64,000 bases of DNA from Platerodrilus igneus (GCA_036346225.1 JARFIW010000453.1:1-64000), one strand, 5' to 3'. Counted from the stretch's first letter, positions 21,131 through 31,173 are shown. The notes: generated by a model not told the origin, from the sequence alone. Program-made: numbers and translations.

Positions 21131-21550
21131 TGTTTAAAAAGTTATGATATTAAAGTGGGACATAAACCAAATAACTATACAAATAAATTCTTTAATAAAT
21201 TGAAACCAAAAATTCTTGATAAAAATAAAACACACACTATATATAAAATAAATTGTAAAGAATGCCCTAGCACCTACATAGGAAGCACAAAACAATACAT
21301 AAACAAAAGAATTTATGAACATAAATACTCTATAAAAACCAATAACAGATGTACCGCTTTAGCCAACCACGCACTAAACAATCTACATAATTTTAATTTT
21401 GATAATATTAGCATTTTAGGTACCGAAAAACATGAAATAAAAAGAAACATATTAAAAATGATACAAATTCAAAGCGATCATAATACTGTAAATTCAAAGA
21501 CTGATAATGATGGCTTTGTTAATATATACCATAACATAATTAATAATTAA
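21107..21550 (+). pseudogene. Penelope GIY-YIG endonuclease domain
   Basis: This C-terminal part of a Penelope protein has the connector S-H-K-I-Q-Q-C-L-K-S-Y-D, then H-T-I-Y-K-I-N-C-K-E-C-P-S-T-Y-I-G-S-T, where T-I-Y and Y-I-G form the GIY-YIG core with the Cys pair usual for Penelope. I-N-K-R-I-Y-E-H-K follows with the catalytic-region Arg and His, then a downstream N-H-A-L stretch. It is open to the TAA at 21,548-21,550. The enzyme nicks target DNA to prime reverse transcription. The endonuclease part looks intact, but the whole reverse transcriptase is missing, so the copy is 5'-truncated and dead. Confidence 0.85.
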
Positions 21551-21838
21551 ATCAATAGTTTGCATCTTAGTAAAATATCAGAATAATTATCATAACAACA
21601 AAACAAATATGATGTTCTTTTATCTACACTCACACAACTTTCGCCTACACTTTGTTTCAAACAGTCCCACAGTTAACACGTATATTTTAGCTATTGACAC
21701 AATATCCATTGATGTTTTTGTTTTTAATATGTAAATTCTGCTATTCAAAATTTGAACAGGTAAAAATTATTATTTTATACTGTATTTATACCAAAAAACG
21801 TTTTATATATTGTAATTAATTTTATGTATTTTAGATAT

Positions 21839-22333
21839 TTTCAACGAACTTCGAAGTTCGTTTATGAAATCGATTTGTCGTCCGTCTGTCCGTCCGTCCG
21901 AGGCCTTTCTAATGGTCGGACATCAATGTGTGATACATCAATCGATTCAGCTCGGTGTCCAGAGCTTAAGTTTTGATGTCAGTTAAAATCGGGCCACGGG
22001 GGCGCCGTGCCGCCGCGATATTCCGTCGGGAAAAAAAAAATTTCAAATAGGTCCAAAATTAATGTGCGATACATATTTGGACTCCCCTAACATAGCTGAG
22101 TCGAAATATGGTACCCCCCACAAAATCTGACCAAGGATACCCGACGCCCCCCCCCGGAAATTAATTTTTATCAAAAATTTAAAATAGGTCCAAAATTAAT
22201 GTGCGATACATATTTATTTTATCTGAATACTTATAATTATTACAACATAATAATTTTAATTTCTTTAAATTGTTTTAAAGTAAGTCTACATTTGGAAGTT
22301 CGTTGCGACAATGCCTTGCATTTTCAACTTGTT
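21839..22333 (+). mobile_element. Helentron-like non-autonomous element, copy 1 (in Penelope)
   Basis: Starts TTCAACGAACTTCG and ends GCATTTTCAACTTGTT between Ts. The uninterrupted site is preserved in the other Penelope arm (TTTTGATAATGG, near 20,660 inverted), so both ends are exact to within the T run and there is no clear target duplication. The 5' terminal CAACGAACTTC reappears inverted as GAAGTTCGTTG about 40 bases from the 3' end, followed by a small hairpin AATGC-CTT-GCATT. These are the asymmetric terminal repeats and 3' hairpin of Helentron-type elements. A (GTCC)n-like stretch lies near the 5' end. No protein is encoded. Confidence 0.8.
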
Positions 22334-22410
22334 TGATAATGGTTGTAATAAACCGAAACGCGTCATACAAATTTACTTGAATATTATTGATGACCAATAC
22401 CCAGAAAATC

Positions 22411-22412
<2 letters not shown>

Positions 22413-22454
<42 letters not shown>
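22413..22454 (+). repeat. (TA)n microsatellite, right side of Penelope
   Basis: About 20 TA repeats that, with 20,490-20,556, once formed a single array inside the solo LTR. The sequence GCGTTGCTATTCGC starts directly after it. Confidence 0.88.
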
Positions 22455-22455
<1 letters not shown>

Positions 22456-22733
22456 CGTTGCTATTCGCAAATGAATAAAATTCTAACTACTGAAACTTAT
22501 CTGTATCCAACAATGACGAATTTCAAAGATGCTGTCACTACCACATTGATTGAAATTACTAAATAATTTATAGCTCACTAAGTTTACAAATTAACAATCA
22601 TTAATACACGACCGGAGGACACGTGCCAAACAAAACAACCGCACGGCGTCACATCCTAACTCGACTCCCTTTATATCTAAACAACTCTAATATATAAACG
22701 TATTTATATTTAAAGGGCGGGCCAGTACAAGCT

Positions 22734-22972
22734 GAGTATATGGCAGCAAGCGAAGCGGCCAAGGAGTGTTTGAATGACTCGATTACTGAATGAAATTACA
22801 CGCCTAAAGAAAACTCCGACTAGTTAAAAACCCGGAATACCATAAGCGCTCGAAACATATCGACATACGTTACCACTATGTTCGCGAACAATATCAAAAT
22901 GGTGCTTTTGATATTGAATATGTGTCTGGGAATAAACAGGCGGCAGATATACTAACGAAACCTATACCATGA
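22734..22972 (+). pseudogene. copia RNase H, C-terminal part
   Basis: Continues the copia polyprotein after the solo LTR with E-Y-M-A-A-S-E-A-A-K-E. A frameshifted and partly degraded stretch follows, then H-I-D-I-R-Y-H-Y-V-R-E and the closing A-D-I-L-T-K-P-I-P just before TGA at 22,970-22,972. These are the standard last motifs of copia RNase H. The reading needs at least one frame change between 22,770 and 22,850. Confidence 0.85.
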
Positions 22973-23070
22973 GTTCGTTTTGAATTCCTACGCAACTTGA
23001 TTGGAATGGTTGAACTGGCAGTACGTGATGCTGATCAAATATGATTTTTCTTTGTTTTGTTGGGCAATTT

Positions 23071-23085
23071 TAGTTTAAGGGAAAG
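23071..23085 (+). other. copia polypurine tract
   Basis: TAGTTTAAGGGAAAG, purine-rich, lies directly before the 3' LTR and would prime plus-strand DNA synthesis. Confidence 0.6.
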
Positions 23086-23231
23086 TGTTGTAGTATTAAA
23101 TAAAATTGCCTAGGACGTAGGTTTTGTTTTTGTTATTAATCGAGAACTGCCTGTCATTATGTAATTTTCGTTTTTTTATTAAAGCATATTAATAAAAGCT
23201 AGGTTTCTTTTCACGGGGAATAACCACAACA
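23086..23231 (+). repeat. copia 3' LTR, 146 bp
   Basis: Begins TGTTGTAGTATTAAAT and ends TAACCACAACA, matching the 5' LTR except for about 26 missing bases near the middle and several substitutions. The TSD CCATT follows at 23,232-23,236. Confidence 0.93.
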
Positions 23232-23636
23232 CCATTGGATAGGGCAGAATGGGAACGGAATTACGCGCATATTCAATAGCGCATGGAAGCGCTGCAGTAT
23301 CATGGAAATATATTTAGCCTTCGTATGTCTTCGCTTATGAATGACGAAGTATAAACAACCTAACCTCTATTCTACTTGTTGTGTTTGGAAAGCCCTTCAC
23401 CATCTTGAAGCTAATTCTAATGGTATTGTTGTTTATTAGGAAATTCAAAGAATTGATGTTACAAATATTCCATTTTTTGTCAGTGTTTAAAATACTAATT
23501 ATATTACGGGTTTAGCATATTTCTCTTTTTTACAGTTATTAGTTGCTTTGTTTAGTAGCGTTATTATTAGCAAATTATTAAATTATGATTGACTTAGCAG
23601 ATACGTTATTTTCTAAATTAGCGTTTAAAATTATTA
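23232..23636. other. right flank of copia, unique or LINE 5' sequence
   Basis: No recognisable gene. The last part contains an ATG at about 23,585 followed by M-I-D-L-A-D-T-L-F-S-K-L in a frame near that of the LINE ORF1 fragment that starts at 23,637, so some of it may be LINE 5' sequence. This stretch has no counterpart in the second copy of the duplicated segment. Confidence 0.35.
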
Positions 23637-23928
23637 ATTAAATATACTTGTAGTATACATGAGCATAACACTTTCCATTTAATAGAGGAATGCAATGCCT
23701 GTTGGAAAATTAATTTACTATTAGGATGCCAAATGTCGAGGAAATGCATATTATACTAACACAACTGATAACAACTACAGAAACAGAAAATGAATAGACG
23801 TGTTTACTATCTGCTCGTGAACTCTTAGAATACCTGTTTTACAAATGGAAAATATTAATGCAAGAATATTATTAGTTTGATCTCAATATGCCTGGAAGTG
23901 AACGTAATCTAAGATCTGATGCTTCGCA
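23637..23928 (+). pseudogene. LINE ORF1, N-terminal part (copy A)
   Basis: Coding-like sequence with a cysteine/histidine-rich start (Y-T-C-S-I-H-E-H, E-E-C-N-A-C-W-K), then frames giving L-L-S-A-R-E-L-L-E-Y-L-F-Y-K-W-K and P-G-S-E-R-N-L-R-S-D-A-S before the errantivirus-like LTR at 23,929. The same LINE protein resumes at 27,867 after the CGCA duplication. Several stops interrupt it. The zinc-binding-like start resembles ORF1 of LINEs that carry a PHD-type finger, but that is tentative. Confidence 0.5.
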
Positions 23929-24528
23929 AGTTATGTATCCCCCAATTATCTATAAGTATTGAATATATTGAATCTAGTAGGAATTATTATAAATTGTTAA
24001 ATAAAGTATAAGTTCATTGCAACAATGTAATACAAGAATAACCCAGAGAGGTTATCGACAGTTCATGAAAACGGGCATGCAACTTTGCATCTGAGAGGGC
24101 AGTGATACTGCAGGTGGCAGGTCACAGGCGGTTAACATACCGCAATTACTTAGAAATAAGATTGTCACAATGTAATAAAATGTACAACTAAGAGAAAAGC
24201 AGACATGAGATCTGCAAGTTCCCACAGCCGTGTGAGGGGCAGGTTATTATTAAAAGCCCGGGAGCTCAAAGCCCGGCAGTCAGTCTTCGAACTCCATACT
24301 TCGTGGTTCAAACTACTCAATTAAGGCAGTCAGTCTGAGTATTACAGCTTTTGCATTGTTGTCTACCTAGACTACTCGCCTTAGTACAATTAATTTTTTT
24401 TTTATTAAAGTTATTATTTTACAAGTTATTCAAAATTCCATTGTAATTTCTGTTTCAAGTTAAAATAAATTTGTTAAGTCTTCGGAATTGTTTTTAAAAA
24501 CACCGCTCCAAAGGCCCGAACCTTAACT
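23929..24528 (+). repeat. errantivirus-like 5' LTR (copy A), 600 bp
   Basis: From AGTTATGTATCCCCC to GAACCTTAACT. It contains the phrases ATACTGCAGGTG and GCAGACATGAGATCTGCA also found in the solo LTR at 53,006-53,586, and a TCAGTCTTCG-type initiator near 24,282. The counterpart in copy B is 39,354-39,952. Confidence 0.85.
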
Positions 24529-24543
24529 GGCGCAGTCGTAACG
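24528..24543 (+). other. primer binding site, serine-tRNA type
   Basis: TGGCGCAGTCGTAACG overlaps the last T of the LTR. TGGCGCAGTCG-type sites in the 17.6/297/ZAM group pair with a serine tRNA; the last bases deviate here. Confidence 0.55.
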
Positions 24544-26442
24544 GATGTCAAAAGGGCACTGAAAATCCAAAAATCGGAAGATTGGTGACAAGAATTTCAA
24601 TTTCCAAATTTGACAGAACCCAAACCAGGTTGGAGGAAGAACAAAAATAATCTAAATCCAGCAACAAACCAACGTGGACAAGATACAGCATCGATTGAGC
24701 CCACAAAAGAAACAGATGAAGAAATTAATGTAAGTTCATTCCATTTATACCAATTGATCTCACAAACTATAATTGATATATGCTAGTTTTATTATTTTAT
24801 TATTTGATTACCATTTATTATTATGTTATGAATTTATTTTATGCCAATATTTTTTTTTTAAAAATAGTTTACAAAGAAAAATTATTTTCAAACGAAACTG
24901 TATTTTATAAGACTTAAAAAGATTTTCTTTTAAAAGCAAAAGAGACTTGATTATTTAAAAGAGATTCTTATCACAATTATTAAAACAAACTTAAAAATAA
25001 ACCAAAAATAACGGACGCACATCCATTAATACCGAAATACGAAAAACTAACTAGCGCGATACAAAACGCAAGTTTAATCCGGTAAACTAAAAAGACAGAA
25101 CGCAAATTAATTCCAAAGCTAAAGGTAATTCTTCAAACAAGCAATTACGGAACGATTAGTTAAACCATTGACCTCTATCATACTTTATAAATTACAGAAA
25201 AACACTCTGCAGTAACTGAAACTACTGTAACTTAAAACCAGCGTGCAATCTCACCTAAGATAAGCAAAATCCGCGTACGCAACATCATTATTATTTCAGA
25301 GAAATCGCTTTCAGTACCTTTGCATAGTATAAAGCAACGCAGTTAATCCATCACGAAATACTAAAACCGCGTGAAATTACACCCAGCATTTAATGAAAAC
25401 TATCTATAAATAAATTGCAGCACAAACACGGAATAAAAGCTAAACGTTTTTAATTAAAACCACTCTTCATCGCATTATCCTAGTACAAATAATGAGTAAA
25501 GCTAAACGGTCATCGTAAAAGGTTATAAGTAAAACTTCCATAATTGCAACCTGAAAACGTACATTACGTAGAGATTCAATTACAAGTCGTACATCACGGA
25601 GATATTTAAAAATAAACAGACGTAACATTTATGCAAAGAAATTAGTGAGTACAGAAGCGAATTATTTAATTCCTATAAACTGAAACTAACACCGTTGAGT
25701 AAAAGTATTAATTACTTAACAGGTATAAGTGTATGCTATTCAGCACGTACGCAATTACCAAGAAACGTGACTACACCTTTAAGAGACATAACTTAGTGAT
25801 TAAAATTACCAAGTAAGTAATTAACTTGCAAGTTGAATTTAGAATACAAGACAAACGAACTATACGTTTATGCAACTCAATTAAAACCGATATAATTACA
25901 AAATTAACAGAACTAAAACTAACACAAAGCTAAGCAAATATCGCGAGAACAAATATATTCACTCCAGATTCTTCAGAAAGCAGAAACTCAAGACAAAATT
26001 AAAACCGCGAGATAGAAACAGGCAAATTTAAGGCTACAGTAATTAAATCAACATTATCGAGTATAAATCTCACAAGTTCATTACCACACTGTGTAATTAA
26101 GTACAAATAACAGCAATTACGCTTCTAAAAATAACCCGACGCAGTCTAAACTGAAAATTAACAAATCCAAACTAAAATTTAACGTTTCAAATAACAAAAT
26201 CAACCCCAATTTTTACAAAATTCGAAATTACCCAATCTAAACTGAAAATAATGCATCCAAAGCATAAGTAACGTTACAAATAGCAAAGCCAACCCCAATT
26301 TTTACAAAATTTGAAATTACACTACCTAAACGGAAAATTAATAAACCCGAAGCGAAAATAACGATACACAGCAAAATAAACCTCAATTCAAAAAAAAAGT
26401 TTTTTTGAAATTACCCAAAATCGAAAGCAACCTTTAACCAAA
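24544..26442 (+). other. long leader between LTR and gag, with splice-donor-like site
   Basis: About 1.9 kb of A-rich sequence without a gene. AATGTAAGTTCATT near 24,728 matches a splice donor, at a place where errantiviruses make the spliced env RNA; this is inference. Three imperfect units of about 85 bases near 26,110-26,400 share CAACCCCAATTTTTACAAAATT. The same layout is present in copy B. Confidence 0.45.
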
Positions 26443-27597
26443 ATGCGTAACACGGACATGAAGCTTTATTTGGAGACAATCCAGATAATTGATGGTACCC
26501 AAGCTTATCTTAAAAATTTTATTGGTGCAGCCGAAATGTTCCTAAAATCCTTTTACAAACCCGGAGATAACGAAAGAAACTAACCGGAAGGACACTAACT
26601 TTAATCGCCAGTAGGGACAATTTACAAGAATGGACAGAATTTAAACAGATATTGATCGCATATTTTGGAGACCAACGTAACATAAAATGCTTAGTACAAC
26701 ACCTAATAAACCTCAGAATGGAACACAACCAATCCCCCTATCAATTCGGAATGAAATGCCAAGACGTGAGAAGTTTAATCCTAACAAAATTAAAAATCGA
26801 AGAACCCGATCAAAACGTTCGACATTTAAAAACAAAAATGTATGACGAAATGGCACTGGACACGTATTTAAACGCTTTACCAGAACGACTATCGGATAAA
26901 ATCAGATTCCAACGACCCCAAAATCTAGAAGAAACTATGAACCTAGTAATAGAAGAAGAAAATGTAATGTATTACCGCAACAGACTATACAACCCCAACG
27001 AGAATAAAAGTTATTCACCAATAAAAACTATACAAGCCACAAGACAAACAATCCCTCAACAAAAATTCACACCCTTCAACGCACAAACAAATCAACCGCG
27101 AATTAATAACCCAAATTTCTACAATACGAATTTTAATAATCAATATAAACATTTTTCAAAACCAACATTTAACCCAATTTTTACGAAACCCACATTCCAA
27201 CCAAGATTTAATCAAAACCTAAACCAACAAAGACCAGCATTCAACGCAAACCCCAATAGAAATACACCAATGAATAATAATCATAACAACCCTAATAATT
27301 ATTATAAACCAACACCAATGGATACCTCATCTGGTAACACCAGACAAAATACTAAGATAACACACATCCGACCAAACCCTCATCAGAAACGTAATTTTAC
27401 ATCGGAAGAACTATTTCACCAAGAAGAAGAAAATTTGACACTGACCAGAATAATTACGTTCAGACAGGTACGAACGATGAATCAAACCATGCAGAAACTT
27501 ATGAACGCGACGAACAATGCGAAACTTACGAGGAGTACGACGAAGAAAATTCTAACTCAAATTTTCAAATGGACCAATTCATAACCGACCAAACTTA
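26443..27597 (+). pseudogene. gypsy Gag (copy A)
   Basis: Starts M-R-N-T-D-M-K-L-Y-L-E-T-I-Q and proceeds into the capsid. A 32-base deletion relative to copy B near 26,577 shifts the frame, which then resumes with W-T-E-F-K-Q-I-L-I-A-Y-F-G-D-Q-R and R-M-E-H-N-Q-S-P-Y-Q-F, the capsid C-terminal part of the retrotransposon gag family. The C-terminal third is Asn/Gln/Pro-rich with repeated N-x-N-P-N motifs and lacks CCHC knuckles, as in the 17.6/297 group. A frameshift near 27,430 alters the end compared with copy B. Confidence 0.8.
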
Positions 27598-27845
27598 ATA
27601 AACTTAAATAACATAAATCGCTTAGTACTACCATACATAGAAATACCCCACGCCGAATTTAAACTATTAATCGATACCGGATCCTCAAAACATTAATTAG
27701 CCCCAGAACCGTGAAAAACATTATTTAGCTTATGTAGAAAGAGAACCATTTAAAATTAAAACAGCCCATCAAACAACACTACACCAATTCGTAGCTAACA
27801 TACCCTTACCGAGAACATTTAATGTTAAAATGAAACATAAATCTT
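27598..27845 (+). pseudogene. gypsy protease remnant (copy A)
   Basis: After the gag stop a frame reads L-P-Y-I-E-I-P-H-A-E-F and L-L-I-D-T-G-S-S-K, the D-T-G active site of a retroviral-type aspartic protease near 27,675, then a frameshift and F-N-V-K-M-K-H-K. It ends abruptly at the deletion that joins it to the tip of the 3' LTR. About half of a normal protease is present. Confidence 0.78.
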
Positions 27846-27870
27846 GTAAAGGCCCGAACCTTAACTCGCA

Positions 27871-28387
27871 CAGTAATAAAAAAAAATGATGCTGTTGTAC
27901 TACGAGTTGCTGAAGCTGTTTTAACTTCATCTATATATTCGAAGATATTTGCAACAAAATAACTAAACGAATTTCTGATAAAATTGAGGACATGTTTAAA
28001 TCTTTCGCTAATACAATTCAAGACCTACAGTTAGAACTTTATGTTGCACAAAAGGTTATCAGCATTCAAGAAGACAAACTTGACACCTTAGAGCAATATG
28101 CAAGACGTATTAGTTTGAATATTTACGGCCTGCCAGAAGCCCCGAATAAAACCACTGATTCTGTACTTGTAAATAAGTTTCAGGAACAATTAGGCGTTGT
28201 TGTACCCACATATTCCATTGATAGAAGTCATCGAATATTTCAAAAAGTTGAAGGTAAACCTAAGCCGACTATTATAGGATTTAATTCATATAACATAAGA
28301 AATCTTGTTTACAAACAAAGATTCAAGTTAAAAGGATGTGACATAGTTATTAAAAAGGATTTAATATTGGCTGGTCAAAATCTGTAG
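27871..28387 (+). pseudogene. LINE ORF1, L1-ORF1p-like RNA-binding domain (copy A)
   Basis: Resumes the LINE frame interrupted by the gypsy element. There is a short coiled coil (L-Q-L-E-L-Y-V-A-Q-K-V-I-S-I-Q-E), then L-E-Q-Y-A-R-R-I-S-L-N-I-Y-G-L-P-E, the hallmark entry to the L1 ORF1p RRM-like domain. D-R-S-H-R-I and K-P-T-I-I-G-F-N-S-Y-N-I-R-N follow, with a basic end. From 27,992 it is open for 131 codons to the stop at 28,385-28,387. ORF1p is a single-strand nucleic-acid chaperone that coats LINE RNA. The same element's reverse transcriptase lies at 31,393, beyond a Harbinger insertion. Confidence 0.8.
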
Positions 28388-28689
28388 GTACGCCAAAATT
28401 TTAATTATCGTACTACTTGAAGAAATGATCAGTGTTACCCTACTGTTTAGGCAGAGTCAAAAGTAACCTGATTAAAGGCGCATGCGTTTAGCGCAGTTGA
28501 CATTTTATTTATTTAGTGTTTGGTTGTTGTCGGTTTGCTGCATCTGAATTTTGCAACAAATGGGAATATTGTGATTAAATTAATACAAGATCACTTGTAA
28601 TAAAACACGTTCGTAAGAATCATTCCTTTAAACAGGTGTACATCGGTAAGCTTTATTAGTTTAATGTGAAAAACGAATGGAGCATTTGT

Positions 28690-29400
28690 TATTTTAGAAC
28701 AAAATGCTTTCAACAATGAAGAAGAGCCTGAAAGTGCGGCAGATATGCGTGCAGAAGAATATATCAATAATCAATTCTCTATTGGTACAGAAAGCACCCT
28801 TACGGATGGAATTGACTTGTCAGGAGCAATTTCTTAGAAAGTTAGTTGGGGTCATCAGCAGGTATTGTTACTTCTGGATATGTTAGAAAATATTCTCATA
28901 AATTTGAGAATAGAAAAACTACAAATAAAGCAGTCTAGACGCTAATAGCACAGAAAATTGGTGAAATAAATGGTAGTACTTTAACCGCTGAACAGTGTGA
29001 AAATAAGTTTAAAAATATAAAAACTTATAAAATTCGTGTTAACAACGGCCAAAGCGGAGAAGGTGCTATAACATAGATGTAGTTTGAAGAAATGGAGAAA
29101 CTGTTTCAAAAAGCTCCAGACATACAGCCGATATGTTTAATTAGTACTTATGAAGAATGTGTTTTGGGTTCTTCCAAATCCAAAGAAATGTCTCATCTCA
29201 ACATCGTATTAGTACCTACTAACTCTAATTGCATCATAAGTAGTAGTTGAAAAAGAACAAGCAAATGCCAAAAGAACTCCAAATGGTTTAAAAAATTTCG
29301 CATTGAGTGCCAAGATAAGCGTTAGGACACAATGCTTAGGCAAGACAAATTCCTGTCTTTGCCAGAGAAATTAGTGGAATAAGAAAACTAATGTTTTATA
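28690..29400 (+). pseudogene. Harbinger Myb/SANT-like DNA-binding protein (copy A)
   Basis: In PIF/Harbinger elements this second protein binds the transposon ends and helps bring the nuclease to them. Coding-like sequence starts near an E-E-E-P-E-S-A-A-D-M stretch, then W-G-H-Q-Q-V-L-L-L-L-D, and after a frame change Y-S-H-K-F-E-N-R-K-T-T-N-K-A-V. I-G-E-I-N-G-S-T-L-T-A-E-Q-C and N-K-F-K-N-I-K-T-Y-K complete a trihelix-type Myb/SANT pattern. Where the family has Trp (after K-A-V and after A-I-T), both codons are TAG, as expected from TGG to TAG changes. F-E-E-M-E-K-L-F-Q-K follows. At least one frameshift and four stops make it a pseudogene. Confidence 0.75.
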
Positions 29401-29599
29401 GTTTGATTATTCATATGTAGTATCAGTTGGAATTTTATTATACTTGGTTACTTTATGGTGAAAAGTATGTTATGTTTAAATACTTGTCTAGTTTTATAAG
29501 TATAAGCATTGACTGATAAATATATCAGTCAAGGGTATAAATGGATGGGAACTACTTGTATATTTTTAACTAAGAGTATTAGGACTTTTTGATAAATAT

Positions 29600-31173
29600 G
29601 TAGTTATTCTTCACATCTGCTAAACAAGTCGTGTCTGTTCGTTTAAAAACTTTAGGTTTCTAAAGCGACCTTTAACAAGTCAGACAATAGTCGAAGAATG
29701 CATATAGTTAAGTTTTTTTTGTTTAGCTGTTAGGTGTCCATTGTTTGTATATGGCGTTAACACGTAAAGGGTATTAGGGTGTGCTAAATCTCCTAATAAA
29801 TGTTGGTTTTCATTTAAAACTTGAGAAAGATATTTTGAAATTGGTGATACTCAAGCATCATGAACGCTGCCGGGATATCCTAAAAAACAGTATGTAATAG
29901 AAACATATTGGGAAAATTACTTAATTCACCAGCAAAACTATCTATAAATGTATAATCCAATTTGCAGACTCCTTGCAATAATATTAAATAAAATTGCGGT
30001 CTATTGAGATTTGAGTTGAGATTAATTTTTTAAGTAATAACGGGTTCCGTTTATAGCTTCAACGACTCCTAAGATTAGACTTTTCTTTTTAAATCCATTG
30101 GGTATTGTGTTTATATCTTCTAGCCATTTGATAAACTTATTTAAGTTTCTTATTAGTATATCAATTACTCTATGCAGATATTCCCATGTAATACTTATCG
30201 GCAAACCAAATCTATCGGCAACAGATCTAAAGCTTTTCAACGAACTTTGTTCGTTTATGAAATCTATTTGTCTGTGTGTCTGTCTGTCTGTGTCCGAGGC
30301 CTTTTAATGGTCGGACATCAATGTGATACATCAATCGATTCAGCTCGGTGTCCAGAGCTTAAGTTTTGATGTCAATTAAAATCGGGCCATGGGGACGCCG
30401 AGCCCCCGGGAAAATCCACAGGGATAATTAAAATTTTAAATAAGTTTAAAATCAATATGCGACACATATTTGAACAATTTATGGCATTTCATGCCAATTA
30501 TTCCAATATTATAGACATTGTTTAAACTTAAATTTTGATTACCGAAAATAATTAGATTCATATAAAAAAAAAAATTTCTTATCTTATTGATGAGAACTAA
30601 TATATAGCTTTTAAAATATTTATTCAATAAAATAAAATATATTAAAATGTCTCTTTTGTTGTTTATAAATTTTTGTATTTTATCTGAATACTTATAATTA
30701 TTACAACATAATAATTTTAATTTCTTTAAATTGTTTTAAAGTAAGTCTACATTTGGAAGTTCGTTGCGACAATGCCTTGCATTTTCAACTTGTTTGTATT
30801 GGTAACCTGTGTAAAAACATTATTTTCACTAACCTGTAAACTTCCTGACACCCATAAATAAACTAATATCTGCTTATGAGGGTTAGTTCGACATCCTCCA
30901 ACTGGCGTTTGTTTATAAATATCGATGCCAAATTCCTTAACTTAAATTGCTACGGTTAATTTCTCCAAACGAAAATCTAGTGTGAAATCTGTTAAGCTTC
31001 AGGGTGACATTAAGTAAAAGTAATTGCTCGCCAGATAAAGAATAAGTAGTGACAACTTCTGTATAATTTTTTATACAAGTTCTTCTTTCTTTTTCGTTAG
31101 TAGGGAACAATTGTGCGATTTCTCTCTCATCGCTGCTCTCAAAAAATTGTTCGCCAATAGAAGATACAATCAT
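29600..31173 (-). pseudogene. Harbinger (HARBI1-like) DDE nuclease, split by an insert (copy A)
   Basis: Minus-strand reading from 31,173: an N-terminal region with F-H-T-R-F-S-F-G-E-I-N-R and, in a shifted frame, H-K-Q-I-L-V-Y-L-W-V-S-G-S-L. The Helentron-like insert (30,236-30,794) follows, then S-F-R-S-V-A-D-R-F-G-L-P-I-S-I and G-V-V-E-A-I-N-G-T-R near 30,040, where the family has a catalytic D in G-A-I-D-G-T. Here it is Asn. Beyond 30,022 the shifted frames give G-Y-P-G-S-V-H-D-A near 29,875 with the second aspartate, L-L-G-D-L-A-H-P-N near 29,795, and N-G-H-L-T-A-K-Q-K-K-L-N near 29,740. The order matches HARBI1 closely. Several frameshifts and stops are present. Confidence 0.85.
30236..30794 (+). 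mobile_element. Helentron-like non-autonomous element, copy 2
   Basis: Same ends as the copy at 21,839 (TTCAACGAACTT ... GCATTTTCAACTTGTT), about 559 bp, inserted in the Harbinger nuclease gene next to the codons for S-F-R-S-V-A. The 5' third and last 130 bases match the other copies; the middle has a different length and sequence, including TTATTCAATAAAATAAAATATATT. The short open frames over its TCTGTCTGTCTG stretch are not genes. Confidence 0.8.

Larger units (their letters stand above)
20570..22412. mobile_element. Penelope-like element with head-to-head inverted copies
   Basis: Outer arms 20,585-20,904 (left) and 21,605-22,416 (right, interrupted by a Helentron-like insert at 21,839-22,333) are inverted repeats; both carry TGACGCGTTTCGGTTTATTA. 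A second, inner inverted repeat pairs about 20,905-20,995 with 21,107-21,198. Thus two 5'-truncated copies lie head to head, a configuration often seen in Penelope insertions. The right copy keeps the GIY-YIG endonuclease region; the left copy lacks about 400 bases covering exactly that part. Confidence 0.85.
20398..22729 (+). mobile_element. solo LTR inserted in copia, itself carrying Penelope
   Basis: The inserted DNA begins TGTAATGTTCGTCG and ends GGCCAGTACA, the TG...CA form of an LTR. The copia bases AGCT are duplicated on each side (20,394-20,397 and 22,730-22,733), a 4-bp duplication typical of gypsy-type integrases. There is no internal coding region, so it is a solo LTR left by LTR-LTR recombination. 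A TA repeat inside it was the site of the Penelope insertion. A second copy of its right part lies at 38,859-39,070. Confidence 0.82.
14832..23231 (+). mobile_element. Ty1/copia retrotransposon with nested insertions
   Basis: LTRs at 14,832-15,003 and 23,086-23,231 start TGTT and end AACA, and a perfect 5-bp duplication CCATT flanks them (14,827-14,831 and 23,232-23,236). A primer binding site follows the 5' LTR and a purine tract precedes the 3' LTR. Inside, in order: gag, protease, integrase, reverse transcriptase and RNase H, the copia order. The element is interrupted by a foldback transposon (17,247-19,649) and by a solo LTR carrying a Penelope and a Helentron-like insert (20,398-22,729). 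Without those it is about 3.7 kb, shorter than a full copia, mainly because the integrase-to-reverse-transcriptase region is deleted. The LTRs differ by a 26-bp indel and scattered substitutions. Confidence 0.95.
23929..27866 (+). mobile_element. errantivirus-like gypsy element, internally deleted (copy A)
   Basis: The 5' LTR starts AGTTATG and ends TTAACT, the AGTTA...TAACT form of the errantivirus group. The target CGCA is duplicated at 23,925-23,928 and 27,867-27,870. Inside are a primer binding site, a long leader, gag and the start of the protease. Then the sequence jumps to the last 20 or so bases of the 3' LTR (AAAGGCCCGAACCTTAACT). All of the rest of pol, any env and almost the whole 3' LTR are gone, removed by a deletion after integration. 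It lies inside LINE ORF1. Confidence 0.88.

Noticed and set aside
30098..30369. Short frames with Cys-Leu-Ser-Val repeats
   Set aside because: They lie over the TCTGTCTG stretch near the 5' end of a Helentron-like element; the repeat creates the pattern.
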